Assembly (NCBI GenBank): GCA_934631025.1
Contig: CAKTXR010000001.1
Location: 1 to 64,000, forward strand
Source: an uncultured Clostridia bacterium
GTDB lineage: Bacteria; Bacillota; Clostridia; Christensenellales; Aristaeellaceae
Reading direction: 5' to 3'
DNA: 64,000 bases
A program made the translations under genes and the position numbers. The notes under the pieces were generated by a model. The model was not told the DNA's origin. It saw only the letters and a program-made list of their open reading frames with translations, and ran no database searches. This document shows, in pieces, positions 41,945-49,696 of this stretch (position 1 is its first letter; the number at the start of each line of letters is the position of its first letter).

Positions 41945-42511
41945 ATGACTGAAAGTCTGGGGTTTTACCGCTACCAGCTGGAAACCTATCAGAAGGCGGG
42001 CGTGCTGACCTCGCTCTTCGTCGATCCGGAAAATCCGGATGATTTTATCGCCGGCTATGTGGCGCATATCAATCGGACGCAGGTGCTGCTTTACGCCGTC
42101 TCGCCCGTGGGGCGCTACGACGGTCTGCTGGCCTGCCGGCTCAATCAGGTCAGCTCGATCATGGGCGAGGACGATTATTCCATGCGGCTGCGCCGGCTGC
42201 TGCTCCTGCGCCGCGATACGCCTAAGGAAGAAATCGTCGTGCAGCCGGACGAGGATATATTTCACGCGCTGTGCCGCAAGGCCGCCTCGGAGGATCGCGT
42301 GATCACGCTCTGGGTGGGCGAGAGCGAATATGTGGGGCGCGTCAGGGCGCTGGACGATATGCGCGTGACCATCGGCGCGCTGGATTTCTTCGGCGCGGAT
42401 CCGGCCGACGTGCCGCTGGCGCTGCGGGAGATCGACATGGCTTCGCTCGGCGCGGAGGACGACGAGATGTATCAGCTGCTGAGCGACAACCGGCTCCCCG
42501 ATGAAACGTAA
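41945..42511 (+). CDS. Hypothetical protein in operon with the methyltransferase
   Basis: This 188-aa protein starts 16 nt after the methyltransferase gene with AAGGAG upstream. It is soluble, and beta-rich segments (FIAGYVAHINRTQVLLYAV; VITLWVGESEYVGRVRAL) suggest two similar small beta-barrel halves, perhaps SH3- or Sm-like. I do not recognise a family. Cotranscription suggests a link to DNA modification, but the sequence gives no endonuclease motif (no PD-D/ExK, HNH or GIY-YIG). Confidence 0.65.
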   Translation: MTESLGFYRYQLETYQKAGVLTSLFVDPENPDDFIAGYVAHINRTQVLLYAVSPVGRYDGLLACRLNQVSSIMGEDDYSMRLRRLLLLRRDTPKEEIVVQPDEDIFHALCRKAASEDRVITLWVGESEYVGRVRALDDMRVTIGALDFFGADPADVPLALREIDMASLGAEDDEMYQLLSDNRLPDET

Positions 42512-42600
42512 ATTGTGAAATTTACGCGCCGGCTCTTTCCAAAAGGCGCGTGAAGCGGTATACTGTCATGAGAAGCGCGGAATCGTCCGTGCTGTCGTTT

Positions 42601-42760
42601 GAGTGTGTCTCAAAAATTCCTTAATCCACGATTTCGGCGTCTTTTCCGCCATTTCCGCGTCATCACCCCTCGACTTAGCGCCGCTAAGCCTTCGGGGTTC
42701 TTCCTTGGACTGACGAAAAATCCACTCGAACTTGTGGATTTCCCTTTTTGAGACATACTC
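42601..42760. repeat. 160-bp element with 16-bp terminal inverted repeats (MITE-like)
   Basis: Left end GAGTGTGTCTCAAAAA (42601-42616) and right end TTTTTGAGACATACTC (42745-42760) are inverted copies with one difference. The arms extend imperfectly inward with a shared AATCCAC block. No transposase is encoded. A clear target-site duplication cannot be seen. It sits immediately before the pta ribosome site, so its hairpin would lie in the pta leader if transcribed from upstream. Confidence 0.7.
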
Positions 42761-42798
42761 TTGCATACTGTGATTATTTTGATTTGGAGGGATATATC

Positions 42799-43794
42799 AT
42801 GGCGATTATCGACAAAATCAAGGCGAAGGCCGCGTCCGACGTCAAGACCATCGTGCTGCCCGAGGGCGAAGAGGAGCGCAACGTTCAGGCTGCTTCCAAG
42901 ATCTCCAAGGCCGGTCTGGCCAGGATCATCATGCTGGGCGATCCCGAGAAGGTCAAGGCCGTGGCCGAGAAGTTCGGCGTGTGCCTGTGCGGCGTTGAGA
43001 TCATCAATCCGGCGACCTCCGACAAGGCCGGCGCTTATGCCGAGAAGCTCTATGAGCTGCGCAAGGCCAAGGGCATGACCGAGGAGCAGGCCGCCAAGCT
43101 GGTCGCCGATCCGATGTACTACGGCGTGATGATGGTCAAGATGGGCGATGCGGACGGTCTGGTGTCCGGCGCGATCCATTCCACCGGCGATATGCTGCGC
43201 CCCGCGCTGCAGATCATCAAGGCCAAGCCCGGCATGAAAACCGTGTCCTCCTGCTTCCTGATGGAGTCTCCCGAGACCGAGTACGGCGAGAACGGCATCA
43301 TGATCTTCGCCGACTGCGCCGTCAACATCGAGCCCGACGCGGAGCAGCTGGCCAACATCGCACTGGGCGCGGCGGATTCTGCCCGCAGCCTGGCCGGCAT
43401 CGAGCCGCGCGTGGCCATGCTGAGCTTCTCCACCAAGGGCAGCGCCAGGCACGACAACGTGACCAAGGTTCAGGAGGCCACCCGCATCGCGCATGAGATG
43501 GCGCCCGAGCTGATGCTGGACGGCGAGCTGCAGCTCGACGCGGCGCTGGTTCCCTCCGTCGGCGCGCTCAAGGCGCCCGGCAGCGCCGTGGCCGGCAAGG
43601 CCAACGTGCTGGTGTTCCCGGATCTGGAGGCCGGCAACATCGGCTACAAGCTGGTGCAGCGTCTGGGCAAGGCCGAGGCCTACGGCCCGATCCTGCAGGG
43701 CATCGCCAAGCCGTGCAACGACCTCTCCCGCGGCTGCTCCGTGGACGACATCGTCGCCACCGTGGCCATCACCGCCGTTCAGGCGCAGGGCTGA
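42799..43794 (+). CDS. pta: Phosphate acetyltransferase
   Basis: This 331-aa protein is of standard size for the short PTA form. It starts at the ATG at 42799 with GGAGGG upstream. It contains the family pieces IVLPEGEEERNVQAA, VSGAIHSTGDMLRPALQ, FADCAVNIEPDAEQLANIA and VFPDLEAGNIGYKLVQRLG. It makes acetyl phosphate from acetyl-CoA. With ackA 85 nt downstream it forms the acetate-producing pathway that yields ATP by substrate-level phosphorylation, typical of fermentative anaerobes. No strong promoter directly upstream was found except a TATACT near 42563; the repeat element intervenes. Confidence 0.97.
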   Translation: MAIIDKIKAKAASDVKTIVLPEGEEERNVQAASKISKAGLARIIMLGDPEKVKAVAEKFGVCLCGVEIINPATSDKAGAYAEKLYELRKAKGMTEEQAAKLVADPMYYGVMMVKMGDADGLVSGAIHSTGDMLRPALQIIKAKPGMKTVSSCFLMESPETEYGENGIMIFADCAVNIEPDAEQLANIALGAADSARSLAGIEPRVAMLSFSTKGSARHDNVTKVQEATRIAHEMAPELMLDGELQLDAALVPSVGALKAPGSAVAGKANVLVFPDLEAGNIGYKLVQRLGKAEAYGPILQGIAKPCNDLSRGCSVDDIVATVAITAVQAQG

Positions 43795-43879
43795 GTGAAT
43801 CCATGAATCGACGCGCCGGTTTGCCCCATGCAGACCGGCGGTCTTTTGAATGAAAAAAACGAGCTGGAGGGCATATCCC

Positions 43880-45142
43880 ATGAAAATTCTGGTTATCAAC
43901 GCCGGTTCCTCGTCGCTGAAATATCAGCTGATCGACATGGCCAACGAGAGCGTCATGGCCAAGGGTCTGGTCGAGCGCATCGGCATCGCCGGTTCCAATC
44001 TGGTCCACAAGTACGGCAAGGACTGCGGCTCCAAGAAGAAGTACGAGCAGGCCATCGCCAATCACACCGAGGCCATGGAGCTGGTGCTGAAGGTGCTGGT
44101 CGACAAGGAGGTCGGCGTTATTGCCAACGTGAAGGAAATCAACGCCATCGGCCACCGCGTGCTGCACGGCGGCATGGCGTTCACCAAGTCCTGCGTCATC
44201 GACGACGCGTGCAAGGCGGCCATCAGAAAGTGCATCCCCCTCGGCCCGCTGCACAACCCCGCCAATCTGATGGGCATCGAGGCCTGCGAAAAGGCCATGC
44301 CCGGCGTGCCCAATGTGGCCGTGTTCGACACCGCCTTCCATCAGACCATGCCCGAGAAGGCCTATCTGTACGGCGTGCCGCTCAAGTATTTCCGTGAGGA
44401 CGAAGTGCGCCGCTACGGCTTCCACGGCACCAGCCATCGCTACATCGCCGGCGAGGTCGTCAAGATTCTGGGCGCGGCGCACAGCAAGGTGGTCATCTGC
44501 CATCTGGGCAACGGCTCCTCTCTGAGCGCCGTTGTGGACGGCAAGTGCGTCGATACCTCCATGGGCCTGACCCCGCTTCAGGGCGTGCTGATGGGCACCC
44601 GCTCCGGCGACGTTGACCCCGCCGTGGTCGAGTTCATCGCCAACAAGGAAGGCTGGAACGTGACCCGCACGCTGACCATGCTCAACAAGAAGAGCGGTCT
44701 GCTGGGTCTGTCCGAGGTGTCCTCCGATATGCGCGACGTGCTGACCTACTCCCGCGCCGCGGCCGGCGAGGAGATCGAAATCGGCGGCAACAAGGTGATC
44801 GCCGAGCAGGAGAGCATCGACAAGTGCAAGACGACGGTGGACTGCTGGCAGTATTCCATCAAGAAGTACATCGGCGCTTACGCGGCGGCCATGGGCGGCC
44901 TGGACGCGCTGGTGTTTACCGCCGGCATCGGCGAGAACAACCCGATCCTGCGCGCCATGGTCTGCGACGGGCTGGAGTTTTTGGGCGTCAAGCTGGACGC
45001 GGCTTCCAACGACGAGAAGAAGTTCGGCGCGGAGGGCGAGATTTCCGCGGCGGATTCCCGCGTGCGCGTGTTCGTCATCCCGACCAACGAGGAGCTGGCC
45101 ATCGCCCGCGATACGCTGGAGCTGACCGCCGGAAAGAAGTAA
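43880..45142 (+). CDS. ackA: Acetate kinase
   Basis: This is a 420-aa protein starting MKILVINAGSSSLKYQL, with GGAGG upstream. Family motifs are VFDTAFHQTMP, YGFHGTSHRYI (the catalytic His box), HLGNGSSLSAV, and GLDALVFTAGIGENNP. It converts acetyl phosphate and ADP to acetate and ATP. It is slightly long for the family because of an extra stretch of about 20 residues near 300-325 (AAAGEEIEIGGNKVIAEQESIDK), absent from most acetate kinases I know. It is cotranscribed with pta. Confidence 0.97.
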   Translation: MKILVINAGSSSLKYQLIDMANESVMAKGLVERIGIAGSNLVHKYGKDCGSKKKYEQAIANHTEAMELVLKVLVDKEVGVIANVKEINAIGHRVLHGGMAFTKSCVIDDACKAAIRKCIPLGPLHNPANLMGIEACEKAMPGVPNVAVFDTAFHQTMPEKAYLYGVPLKYFREDEVRRYGFHGTSHRYIAGEVVKILGAAHSKVVICHLGNGSSLSAVVDGKCVDTSMGLTPLQGVLMGTRSGDVDPAVVEFIANKEGWNVTRTLTMLNKKSGLLGLSEVSSDMRDVLTYSRAAAGEEIEIGGNKVIAEQESIDKCKTTVDCWQYSIKKYIGAYAAAMGGLDALVFTAGIGENNPILRAMVCDGLEFLGVKLDAASNDEKKFGAEGEISAADSRVRVFVIPTNEELAIARDTLELTAGKK

Positions 45143-45156
45143 TCCATTAAATATCG

Positions 45157-45194
45157 AATCCCGCTGCGATGATTCCGTCGCGGCGGGATTTTTT
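45157..45194 (+). terminator. Terminator of pta-ackA
   Basis: AATCCCGCTGCGA and TCGCGGCGGGATT arms (13 bp, one wobble) are followed by TTTT. Confidence 0.88.
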
Positions 45195-45258
45195 GCGCAA
45201 AAAACTGGCGCGCCATGAAAACTCACGGCGCGCCGGCTGAAGGGGGAAAAGAGAGGAT

Positions 45259-46122
45259 TTACTTGATGTACTTGTCGATGATGGCCTGCATGGTGCCGTC
45301 GGAAATCATCTCTTCGAGCGCCTTGTCGATCTGCGCGAGCAGCTCGGTGTTTTCCTTGGACATACACAGCGCGTAGTCCTCGTCGGCATAGGCGGTGTCG
45401 AGCAGCTTCAGCTCGGGGTTTTCCTCAACGAACGCCTTGGCGACCTGATCGTCGATGATGGCGCACTCGAGCTTGCCGGATTTCAGCGCGGCGATGATGT
45501 CCGGATACTTGTTGAAGCGCTGGATGTCCAGCTTCAGGCCCTTGTCCTCAACGTCTTCGGTGATGTAGATGTCGCCGGTGGTGCTGTTCTGCACGCCCAC
45601 GGCGTAGGTCGCGCCTTCAGTGTAGAGATCGTCGACCGTCGTAATGGGCGAGCCTTCCGGCACGACGACCGACTGCTTGGCCTTGATGTAGCTGACAGAG
45701 AAGTTGACGTTCTGCTTGCGCTCCTCGGTGACGGTGAAGCCCGACATGCCGATGTCAACCTTGCCGCTGGTGACGGCCGCGATGATCGTGTCGAACGACA
45801 TATCGACCAGCTCGAACTCCATGTTCAGCTTTTCGGCGATTTTTTCCATCATTTCAACTTCAACGCCGACGATCTTGTCGCCGTCATAGTACTCATAGGG
45901 CGGGAAATCGGCGCTCGTGCCGACGACCAGCTTGGTCTTGGCGGCGGCGTCGCTGCTGTCGGCGGCCGGCTCGGCGGTGGGTTCGTCCGTGGGGGCTTCG
46001 GTCGGCGCGTCGGTGGCGGCTTCAGTCGGCGCGTCCGTCGGGGCGGCGGCCGGAGTGCTGGAACAGGCGGCCAGGGCGAAGATCAGCGAGAAAACAAGGA
46101 GCAGGGAAAACAGTTTTTTCAT
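45259..46122 (-). CDS. Amino-acid-type ABC transporter substrate-binding lipoprotein (orphan)
   Basis: The start is the ATG at 46122, giving 287 aa. It carries a lipoprotein signal (MKKLFSLLLVFSLIFALAAC, lipobox LAAC) and then a Pro-Thr-Glu-Ala repeat linker (about 25-48). The binding domain has SBP family 3 hallmarks: VGTSADFPPYEYYDG, GKVDIGMSGFTVTEERKQNVNFS. Such proteins bind polar or basic amino acids on the outer membrane face. No permease or ATPase gene is adjacent, so its partner is elsewhere or it has another role. Confidence 0.92.
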   Translation of the reverse strand: MKKLFSLLLVFSLIFALAACSSTPAAAPTDAPTEAATDAPTEAPTDEPTAEPAADSSDAAAKTKLVVGTSADFPPYEYYDGDKIVGVEVEMMEKIAEKLNMEFELVDMSFDTIIAAVTSGKVDIGMSGFTVTEERKQNVNFSVSYIKAKQSVVVPEGSPITTVDDLYTEGATYAVGVQNSTTGDIYITEDVEDKGLKLDIQRFNKYPDIIAALKSGKLECAIIDDQVAKAFVEENPELKLLDTAYADEDYALCMSKENTELLAQIDKALEEMISDGTMQAIIDKYIK

Positions 46123-46177
46123 AACGGAGTCATTCCTTTCTGCACGTGCGGTTTGCGCCGCCGCTTTATTGGTTAGT

Positions 46178-46206
46178 AGGATACCACACTCGCGCCGCCT
46201 TGTCAA
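46178..46206 (-). promoter_or_regulatory. Promoter of the substrate-binding lipoprotein gene
   Basis: On the minus strand a perfect TTGACA (46201-46206) and TATCCT (46178-46183) are 17 bp apart. Confidence 0.7.
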
Positions 46207-46313
46207 TAAATTTTTATGCGCATGATTTATTAAAATACTGTATAAAACGCGGCATTGTGTGAATTTATATACTAAATATGCGGATCTGTACTGCGTGGCG
46301 GGTCGAGATGCGC

Positions 46314-46349
46314 AAAAAAAATCCCGCGGCGCGCGGAACGCTGCGGGAT
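46314..46349 (-). terminator. Terminator of mrp
   Basis: ATCCCGC and GCGGGAT arms flank a GC-rich loop. On the minus strand they are followed by eight Ts (46321-46314). Confidence 0.85.
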
Positions 46350-46365
46350 AGAACGGGATGGGGGA

Positions 46366-47205
46366 TTATTTGGTCAGCTCGTCGGTCAGCTCGTCGGTCA
46401 GCTCGTCCAGCCAGCCGCCCTCATAGCTCTCGACGTCGCCCTGATCGCACAGACGGGCGAGGGCGGGATCGAGGGGCAGGCGGGCGACGCGCGGAATGCT
46501 GAATTCGGAGGCGATGTCGACGGCGTGGCTTTCGCCAAAGACGTTGATGATCTTGCCGCAGTCGGGGCACTGGATGAAGCTCATGTTCTCGACCAGTGCC
46601 AGCACGGGAATGTTCATCATCTGCGCCATGCGCACGGCCTTCGAGACGATCATGCTCACCAGCTCCTGCGGGGTGGCGACGATCACGATGCCGTCCAGCG
46701 GCAGGGACTGGAACACGGTCAGCGGCACGTCGCCGGTTCCGGGAGGCATATCGACGTACATAAAGTCGACGTCGCCCCAGCACACGTCCGTCCAGAACTG
46801 CTTGACGGTGCCCGCGATGACCGGACCGCGCCAGACGACGGGGTCGGTCTCGTTTTCGAGCAGCAGGTTGAGCGACATGGTCTTGATGCCGGATTTGGTC
46901 ACGACGGGTAGTATGCCCTCCTCGTTGCCCTCGGCCAGGCCGTGCAGGCCGAACGCCTGCGGGATGGACGGGCCGGTGATGTCGGCGTCCAGCACGGCGG
47001 TGTTGAAGCCGCGGCGGCGCGTGTTCACGGCCAGCATCGAGGTGACCATCGACTTGCCGACGCCGCCCTTGCCGCTGACGACGCCGATGACCTTCTTGAT
47101 ATGGCTGTACTTATTGGCGGGTTCAAGGAAACTCTCGGGGCTGGCGCCCTTGCTGGGACAGCTCGCGCCGCAGGTTTCACAGTTATGCGTGCATTCTTCA
47201 GACAT
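46366..47205 (-). CDS. mrp: Mrp/NBP35 family iron-sulfur carrier ATPase
   Basis: The start is the ATG at 47205 with GGAGG upstream, giving 279 aa. The N-terminus has four cysteines (C5, C9, C12, C16) as in NBP35-type members. The deviant Walker A SGKGGVGKS lies at residues 44-52. VDMPPGTGDVPL is the family signature, and a C-terminal CPDCGK pair (CxxC) bridges an Fe-S cluster between monomers. It carries Fe-S clusters to target proteins. The gene's end holds a 12-bp sequence repeated three times (46372-46407), encoding repeated DELT units, a sign of recent repeat expansion. Confidence 0.95.
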   Translation of the reverse strand: MSEECTHNCETCGASCPSKGASPESFLEPANKYSHIKKVIGVVSGKGGVGKSMVTSMLAVNTRRRGFNTAVLDADITGPSIPQAFGLHGLAEGNEEGILPVVTKSGIKTMSLNLLLENETDPVVWRGPVIAGTVKQFWTDVCWGDVDFMYVDMPPGTGDVPLTVFQSLPLDGIVIVATPQELVSMIVSKAVRMAQMMNIPVLALVENMSFIQCPDCGKIINVFGESHAVDIASEFSIPRVARLPLDPALARLCDQGDVESYEGGWLDELTDELTDELTK

Positions 47206-47236
47206 GGCTATATCCTCCATTGGGTTTTCTCCAGTC

Positions 47237-47265
47237 ATAATATACCACTTTTCGCGTTCTGTCAA
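47237..47265 (-). promoter_or_regulatory. mrp promoter
   Basis: On the minus strand a perfect TTGACA (47260-47265) and TATTAT (47237-47242) are 17 bp apart. Confidence 0.75.
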
Positions 47266-47320
47266 CCGCATTGGCGTGATGGAATTGTGCGAAAGCCGGC
47301 TAAAAAAACGGACTTTTGGC

Positions 47321-47349
47321 TTGTCAGCCGTCCGGCCGGCTGATATAAT
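47321..47349 (+). promoter_or_regulatory. Promoter of the 47412 membrane protein gene
   Basis: TTGTCA (47321-47326) and a perfect TATAAT (47344-47349) are 17 bp apart. Confidence 0.8.
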
Positions 47350-47411
47350 GAAGGAAACGGGGAACAAAGCGGGGCGCTTCAGCGTCTTTTTCCAATAAAG
47401 GAGCGTATGAT

Positions 47412-47897
47412 ATGAGCGAATATACGAGAGGACAGGAGCGCGAGGAGAAGCGGCGCATCGGCGCGGGCATGCGCACGAGCGTGTTCGCCTGTCTGCTGTG
47501 CTGGGTGCCCTTTCTGGGCGTGATACTGGCCAGCGCGGGCGTGATTAAGGTGTTCGGCACGATCACCCGGCGCTATCAGAAAAAATTCCGCGTCGGCGTG
47601 GCGGTGAGCCTGATCGCGCTTGCCTTGACGCTGTTTATGACCACGTTCGAGGCGTATCAGTATTTCCACAATCCGTGGCTGGTGGACGACGTGAAGAGCT
47701 GGCTGCTGGGCGCGGTGACCGGCGGCGAATACGACGGTTATGATTACAGCGACCGCATGACCCCCAGCATGGGCATGAGCGACGATCTGTACAACGGCAA
47801 TTACTCCGCCGACGGCTATTATAACGACAAGGGCGAGTTCGTGCCCTATGCCGAGGCGAGCGCGGCCCCCGTGGGCAGCGACGAGACGGGCGGCTGA
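47412..47897 (+). CDS. Small membrane protein of unknown function
   Basis: This 161-aa protein has AAGGAG upstream. Two hydrophobic helices (about 22-46 and 60-80) are followed by an acidic, Tyr/Gly/Asp-rich tail (about 105-161: GGEYDGYDYSDRM, DLYNGNYSADGYYNDKG). There is no known motif. The tail probably faces outward or into the cytoplasm as an unstructured region. It is a single-gene unit, convergent with the spore protein genes. Confidence 0.7.
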   Translation: MSEYTRGQEREEKRRIGAGMRTSVFACLLCWVPFLGVILASAGVIKVFGTITRRYQKKFRVGVAVSLIALALTLFMTTFEAYQYFHNPWLVDDVKSWLLGAVTGGEYDGYDYSDRMTPSMGMSDDLYNGNYSADGYYNDKGEFVPYAEASAAPVGSDETGG

Positions 47898-47953
47898 TAA
47901 TAGAAAACCGACGCCCCCGAAAAAGGGACGCCGGAATGAAGGCGTATGCCCGA

Positions 47954-48181
47954 TTAGCGATTCATGGAGCGGGACGCGCTGCCGGCCATCTGCTGCTCCT
48001 GCGCCTCGATCATCTTCTTGACCATCATGCCGCCGATGGAGCCGGCGTCGCGGGAGGTCAGGTCGCCGTTATAGCCCTGCTTGAGGTTGATGCCCAGCTC
48101 ACCCGCCACTTCGTGCTTGAAGCTGTACATGGCGTTCTTGGATTCGGGGATATTGATCTGGTTATTGTTGTTGGAAGGCAT
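47954..48181 (-). CDS. Alpha/beta-type small acid-soluble spore protein
   Basis: This 75-aa protein has the two family sequences: FKHEVAGELGINL near the N-terminus, which contains the GPR protease cleavage region, and GYNGDLTSRDAGSIGGMMVKKMI in the second half. These proteins coat spore DNA and protect it from UV and heat, then serve as amino acid reserve on germination. It lies 109 nt beyond the paralogous gene at 48291; a hairpin sits between the two. It is direct evidence that the organism makes spores. Expression is expected in the forespore from SigG, but no SigG promoter was clear. Confidence 0.95.
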   Translation of the reverse strand: MPSNNNNQINIPESKNAMYSFKHEVAGELGINLKQGYNGDLTSRDAGSIGGMMVKKMIEAQEQQMAGSASRSMNR

Positions 48182-48221
48182 AGTCTGGTTCCTCCTTGAG
48201 AAAAATATGATATTGAGCGGC

Positions 48222-48269
48222 GGGTCTGTTTCAAAGCGTGGGGCGAAAACCCCTCTTTGAGACAGTCCC
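48222..48269. repeat. Inverted repeat between the two spore protein genes
   Basis: GGGTCTGTTTCAAAG and CTTTGAGACAGTCCC form long arms with a few wobbles around a GGGGCGAAAACCCC inner hairpin. The ends (TGTYTCAAA) recall the terminal repeats of the element at 42601-42760, so it may be a shorter relative, or simply a terminator of the upstream gene. Confidence 0.55.
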
Positions 48270-48290
48270 GTTGAAACAGGAGACGAACGA

Positions 48291-48491
48291 TCAGCCCTTC
48301 GTGGACTGGCGCTCGTAATCCTCGATCATCTTCTTGACCATGTAGCCGCCGACGTAGCCGTTTTCACGGGCGGTCAGGTCGCCGTTGTAGCCCTGCTTGA
48401 GATTGACGCCCAGCTCGCGCGCGACTTCATACTTCATGTTGTCCAGCGCCGCGCCGGCCTCGGGAATGTTGATCCGACTCTTGCTTGCCAT
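48291..48491 (-). CDS. Alpha/beta-type small acid-soluble spore protein
   Basis: This 66-aa protein is paralogous to the one at 47954. MKYEVARELGVNL and GYNGDLTARENGYVGGYMVKKM are the two conserved segments. It is on the same strand, in tandem with the other copy, and has GGAGGTG upstream. It has the same spore DNA-binding role. Tandem copies are common in spore formers. Confidence 0.95.
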   Translation of the reverse strand: MASKSRINIPEAGAALDNMKYEVARELGVNLKQGYNGDLTARENGYVGGYMVKKMIEDYERQSTKG

Positions 48492-48704
48492 TTCTGCTTC
48501 ACCTCCTTGTGAGTCCGCACCTAGTTTGACCCGCCGCGCGGGATTTACGCATGGAAAAAACAGCCGTTTTTCTCATGAAATTCTCATGCGTTCATCAGAA
48601 CGCTCTCAAGCAGGCGCCGCGCGCGGCTGATATAATAAGAATGAAGCCGAATAGAAACGGCGAAGCAGAGGACGAGAGCGCGTTTTTTTCGCGCGGAGGA
48701 TAAA

Positions 48705-49115
48705 ATGTTTAATTATCAGCTTAAGGATATTGAACGCGTGTGCAGACTGGGCAATGTGAGCCGCACGAAGGCGATCGAACTGTTGCGCCGCTATGGCGGC
48801 AAGCCTGAGCGCGTTATGACCGAGCATTTCGGACGGGCGCGGCTGTATATCGAGCCGGTCGCCGTGCGCGATCTCGCCGAGGAACGCCGCGACGCGGTTC
48901 GGCGCGTCTGGAAGCGCGTATCGGCGCGCCGCCTGACGCTGAGCAGCCGCGAGGGCCGCGTGGTGTTCAGCGCGCCGCTGTGGCCGGCCGTGGCCGCGGC
49001 GGTTGCGACCGCGCCCTTCTCGGCAGCGGCGGCGCTGGGCGCGATGGCGGCGGGCTATCGCTTCAGCACGCGTCCGGCCGGCGAGGATGCGGACGGCTGC
49101 GCGGGCATGGCGTAA
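48705..49115 (+). CDS. UBA-like-domain protein with C-terminal hydrophobic segment
   Basis: This 136-aa protein is preceded by GGAGG. The first ~45 residues (YQLKDIERVCRLGNVSRTKAIELLRRYGG) form a short three-helix UBA-like domain, the same type as in the next gene. A basic region follows, then a hydrophobic stretch at about 90-118 (WPAVAAAVATAPFSAAAALGAMAAG), perhaps one membrane hairpin. I infer membrane association. It lies 51 nt before the related gene and leads into the two-component system, suggesting one operon of four genes. Confidence 0.65.
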   Translation: MFNYQLKDIERVCRLGNVSRTKAIELLRRYGGKPERVMTEHFGRARLYIEPVAVRDLAEERRDAVRRVWKRVSARRLTLSSREGRVVFSAPLWPAVAAAVATAPFSAAAALGAMAAGYRFSTRPAGEDADGCAGMA

Positions 49116-49166
49116 AATTTGAAGAGCAGGGACAGACAGGACAGCCTGACGGGGAGGATAAACACC

Positions 49167-49664
49167 ATGGACGAAAAGAAATATACGCTGGACGACATTG
49201 AAACGCTGCGCTCGAAAACCGGCGTGGGCTATGAGGAAGCGGTGGCGCTGCTCGAAAAGTACGACGGTGACATCGCCCGCGCGCTGGTGGAGCTTGAAAA
49301 GCGCGGCCGGCTGAACCGCGAGGGTCTCTTTTCCGGTGCGAACCGCGACAAGGCCGAGGACTTCCTGAGCCGATGGTGGCGTGCGGGCTGCGAGACGCGC
49401 GTGATCGTCGAGCGCAAGGGCGAGACGCTGATCAACCTGTCGGCGCTGTTCATGATTCTGGCGCTGATATTGGGCTGGAAGCTGATCGTCGCATCGGCGG
49501 TGCTGGCGCTGATACTGGGCTGTCATGTGCGCGTGCGCCTGCCCGAGACGCTCAAAAAGGCCGAGACCGAAGCGCCGCAGCCCGAGCCGGAAACGGAAAA
49601 GACTGAAGCGGACGAGGAGAAAAAGGACGATCAGGACGGCTATCACACCATTACGATCGAATAA
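49167..49664 (+). CDS. DUF4342-type protein: UBA-like domain plus membrane helix
   Basis: The start is the ATG at 49167, behind GGGGAGG, giving 165 aa. Residues 6-40 (YTLDDIETLRSKTGVGYEEAVALLEKYDGD) are a UBA-like helical bundle. A DUF4342-type domain follows and contains a hydrophobic helix pair (about 92-120). The acidic tail is Glu-Lys rich (QPEPETEKTEADEEKKDD). Such proteins are widespread in Bacillota but uncharacterised; the fold suggests protein-protein contact at the membrane. It precedes the response regulator by 32 nt. Confidence 0.75.
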   Translation: MDEKKYTLDDIETLRSKTGVGYEEAVALLEKYDGDIARALVELEKRGRLNREGLFSGANRDKAEDFLSRWWRAGCETRVIVERKGETLINLSALFMILALILGWKLIVASAVLALILGCHVRVRLPETLKKAETEAPQPEPETEKTEADEEKKDDQDGYHTITIE

Positions 49665-49696
49665 GGCGAGGTGCGGGCGCGAGGGCGTCGTGAGAA

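Noticed and set aside
40669..42511. Complete restriction-modification system
   Set aside because: The neighbour of the methyltransferase has no endonuclease motif, and no other candidate lies near.
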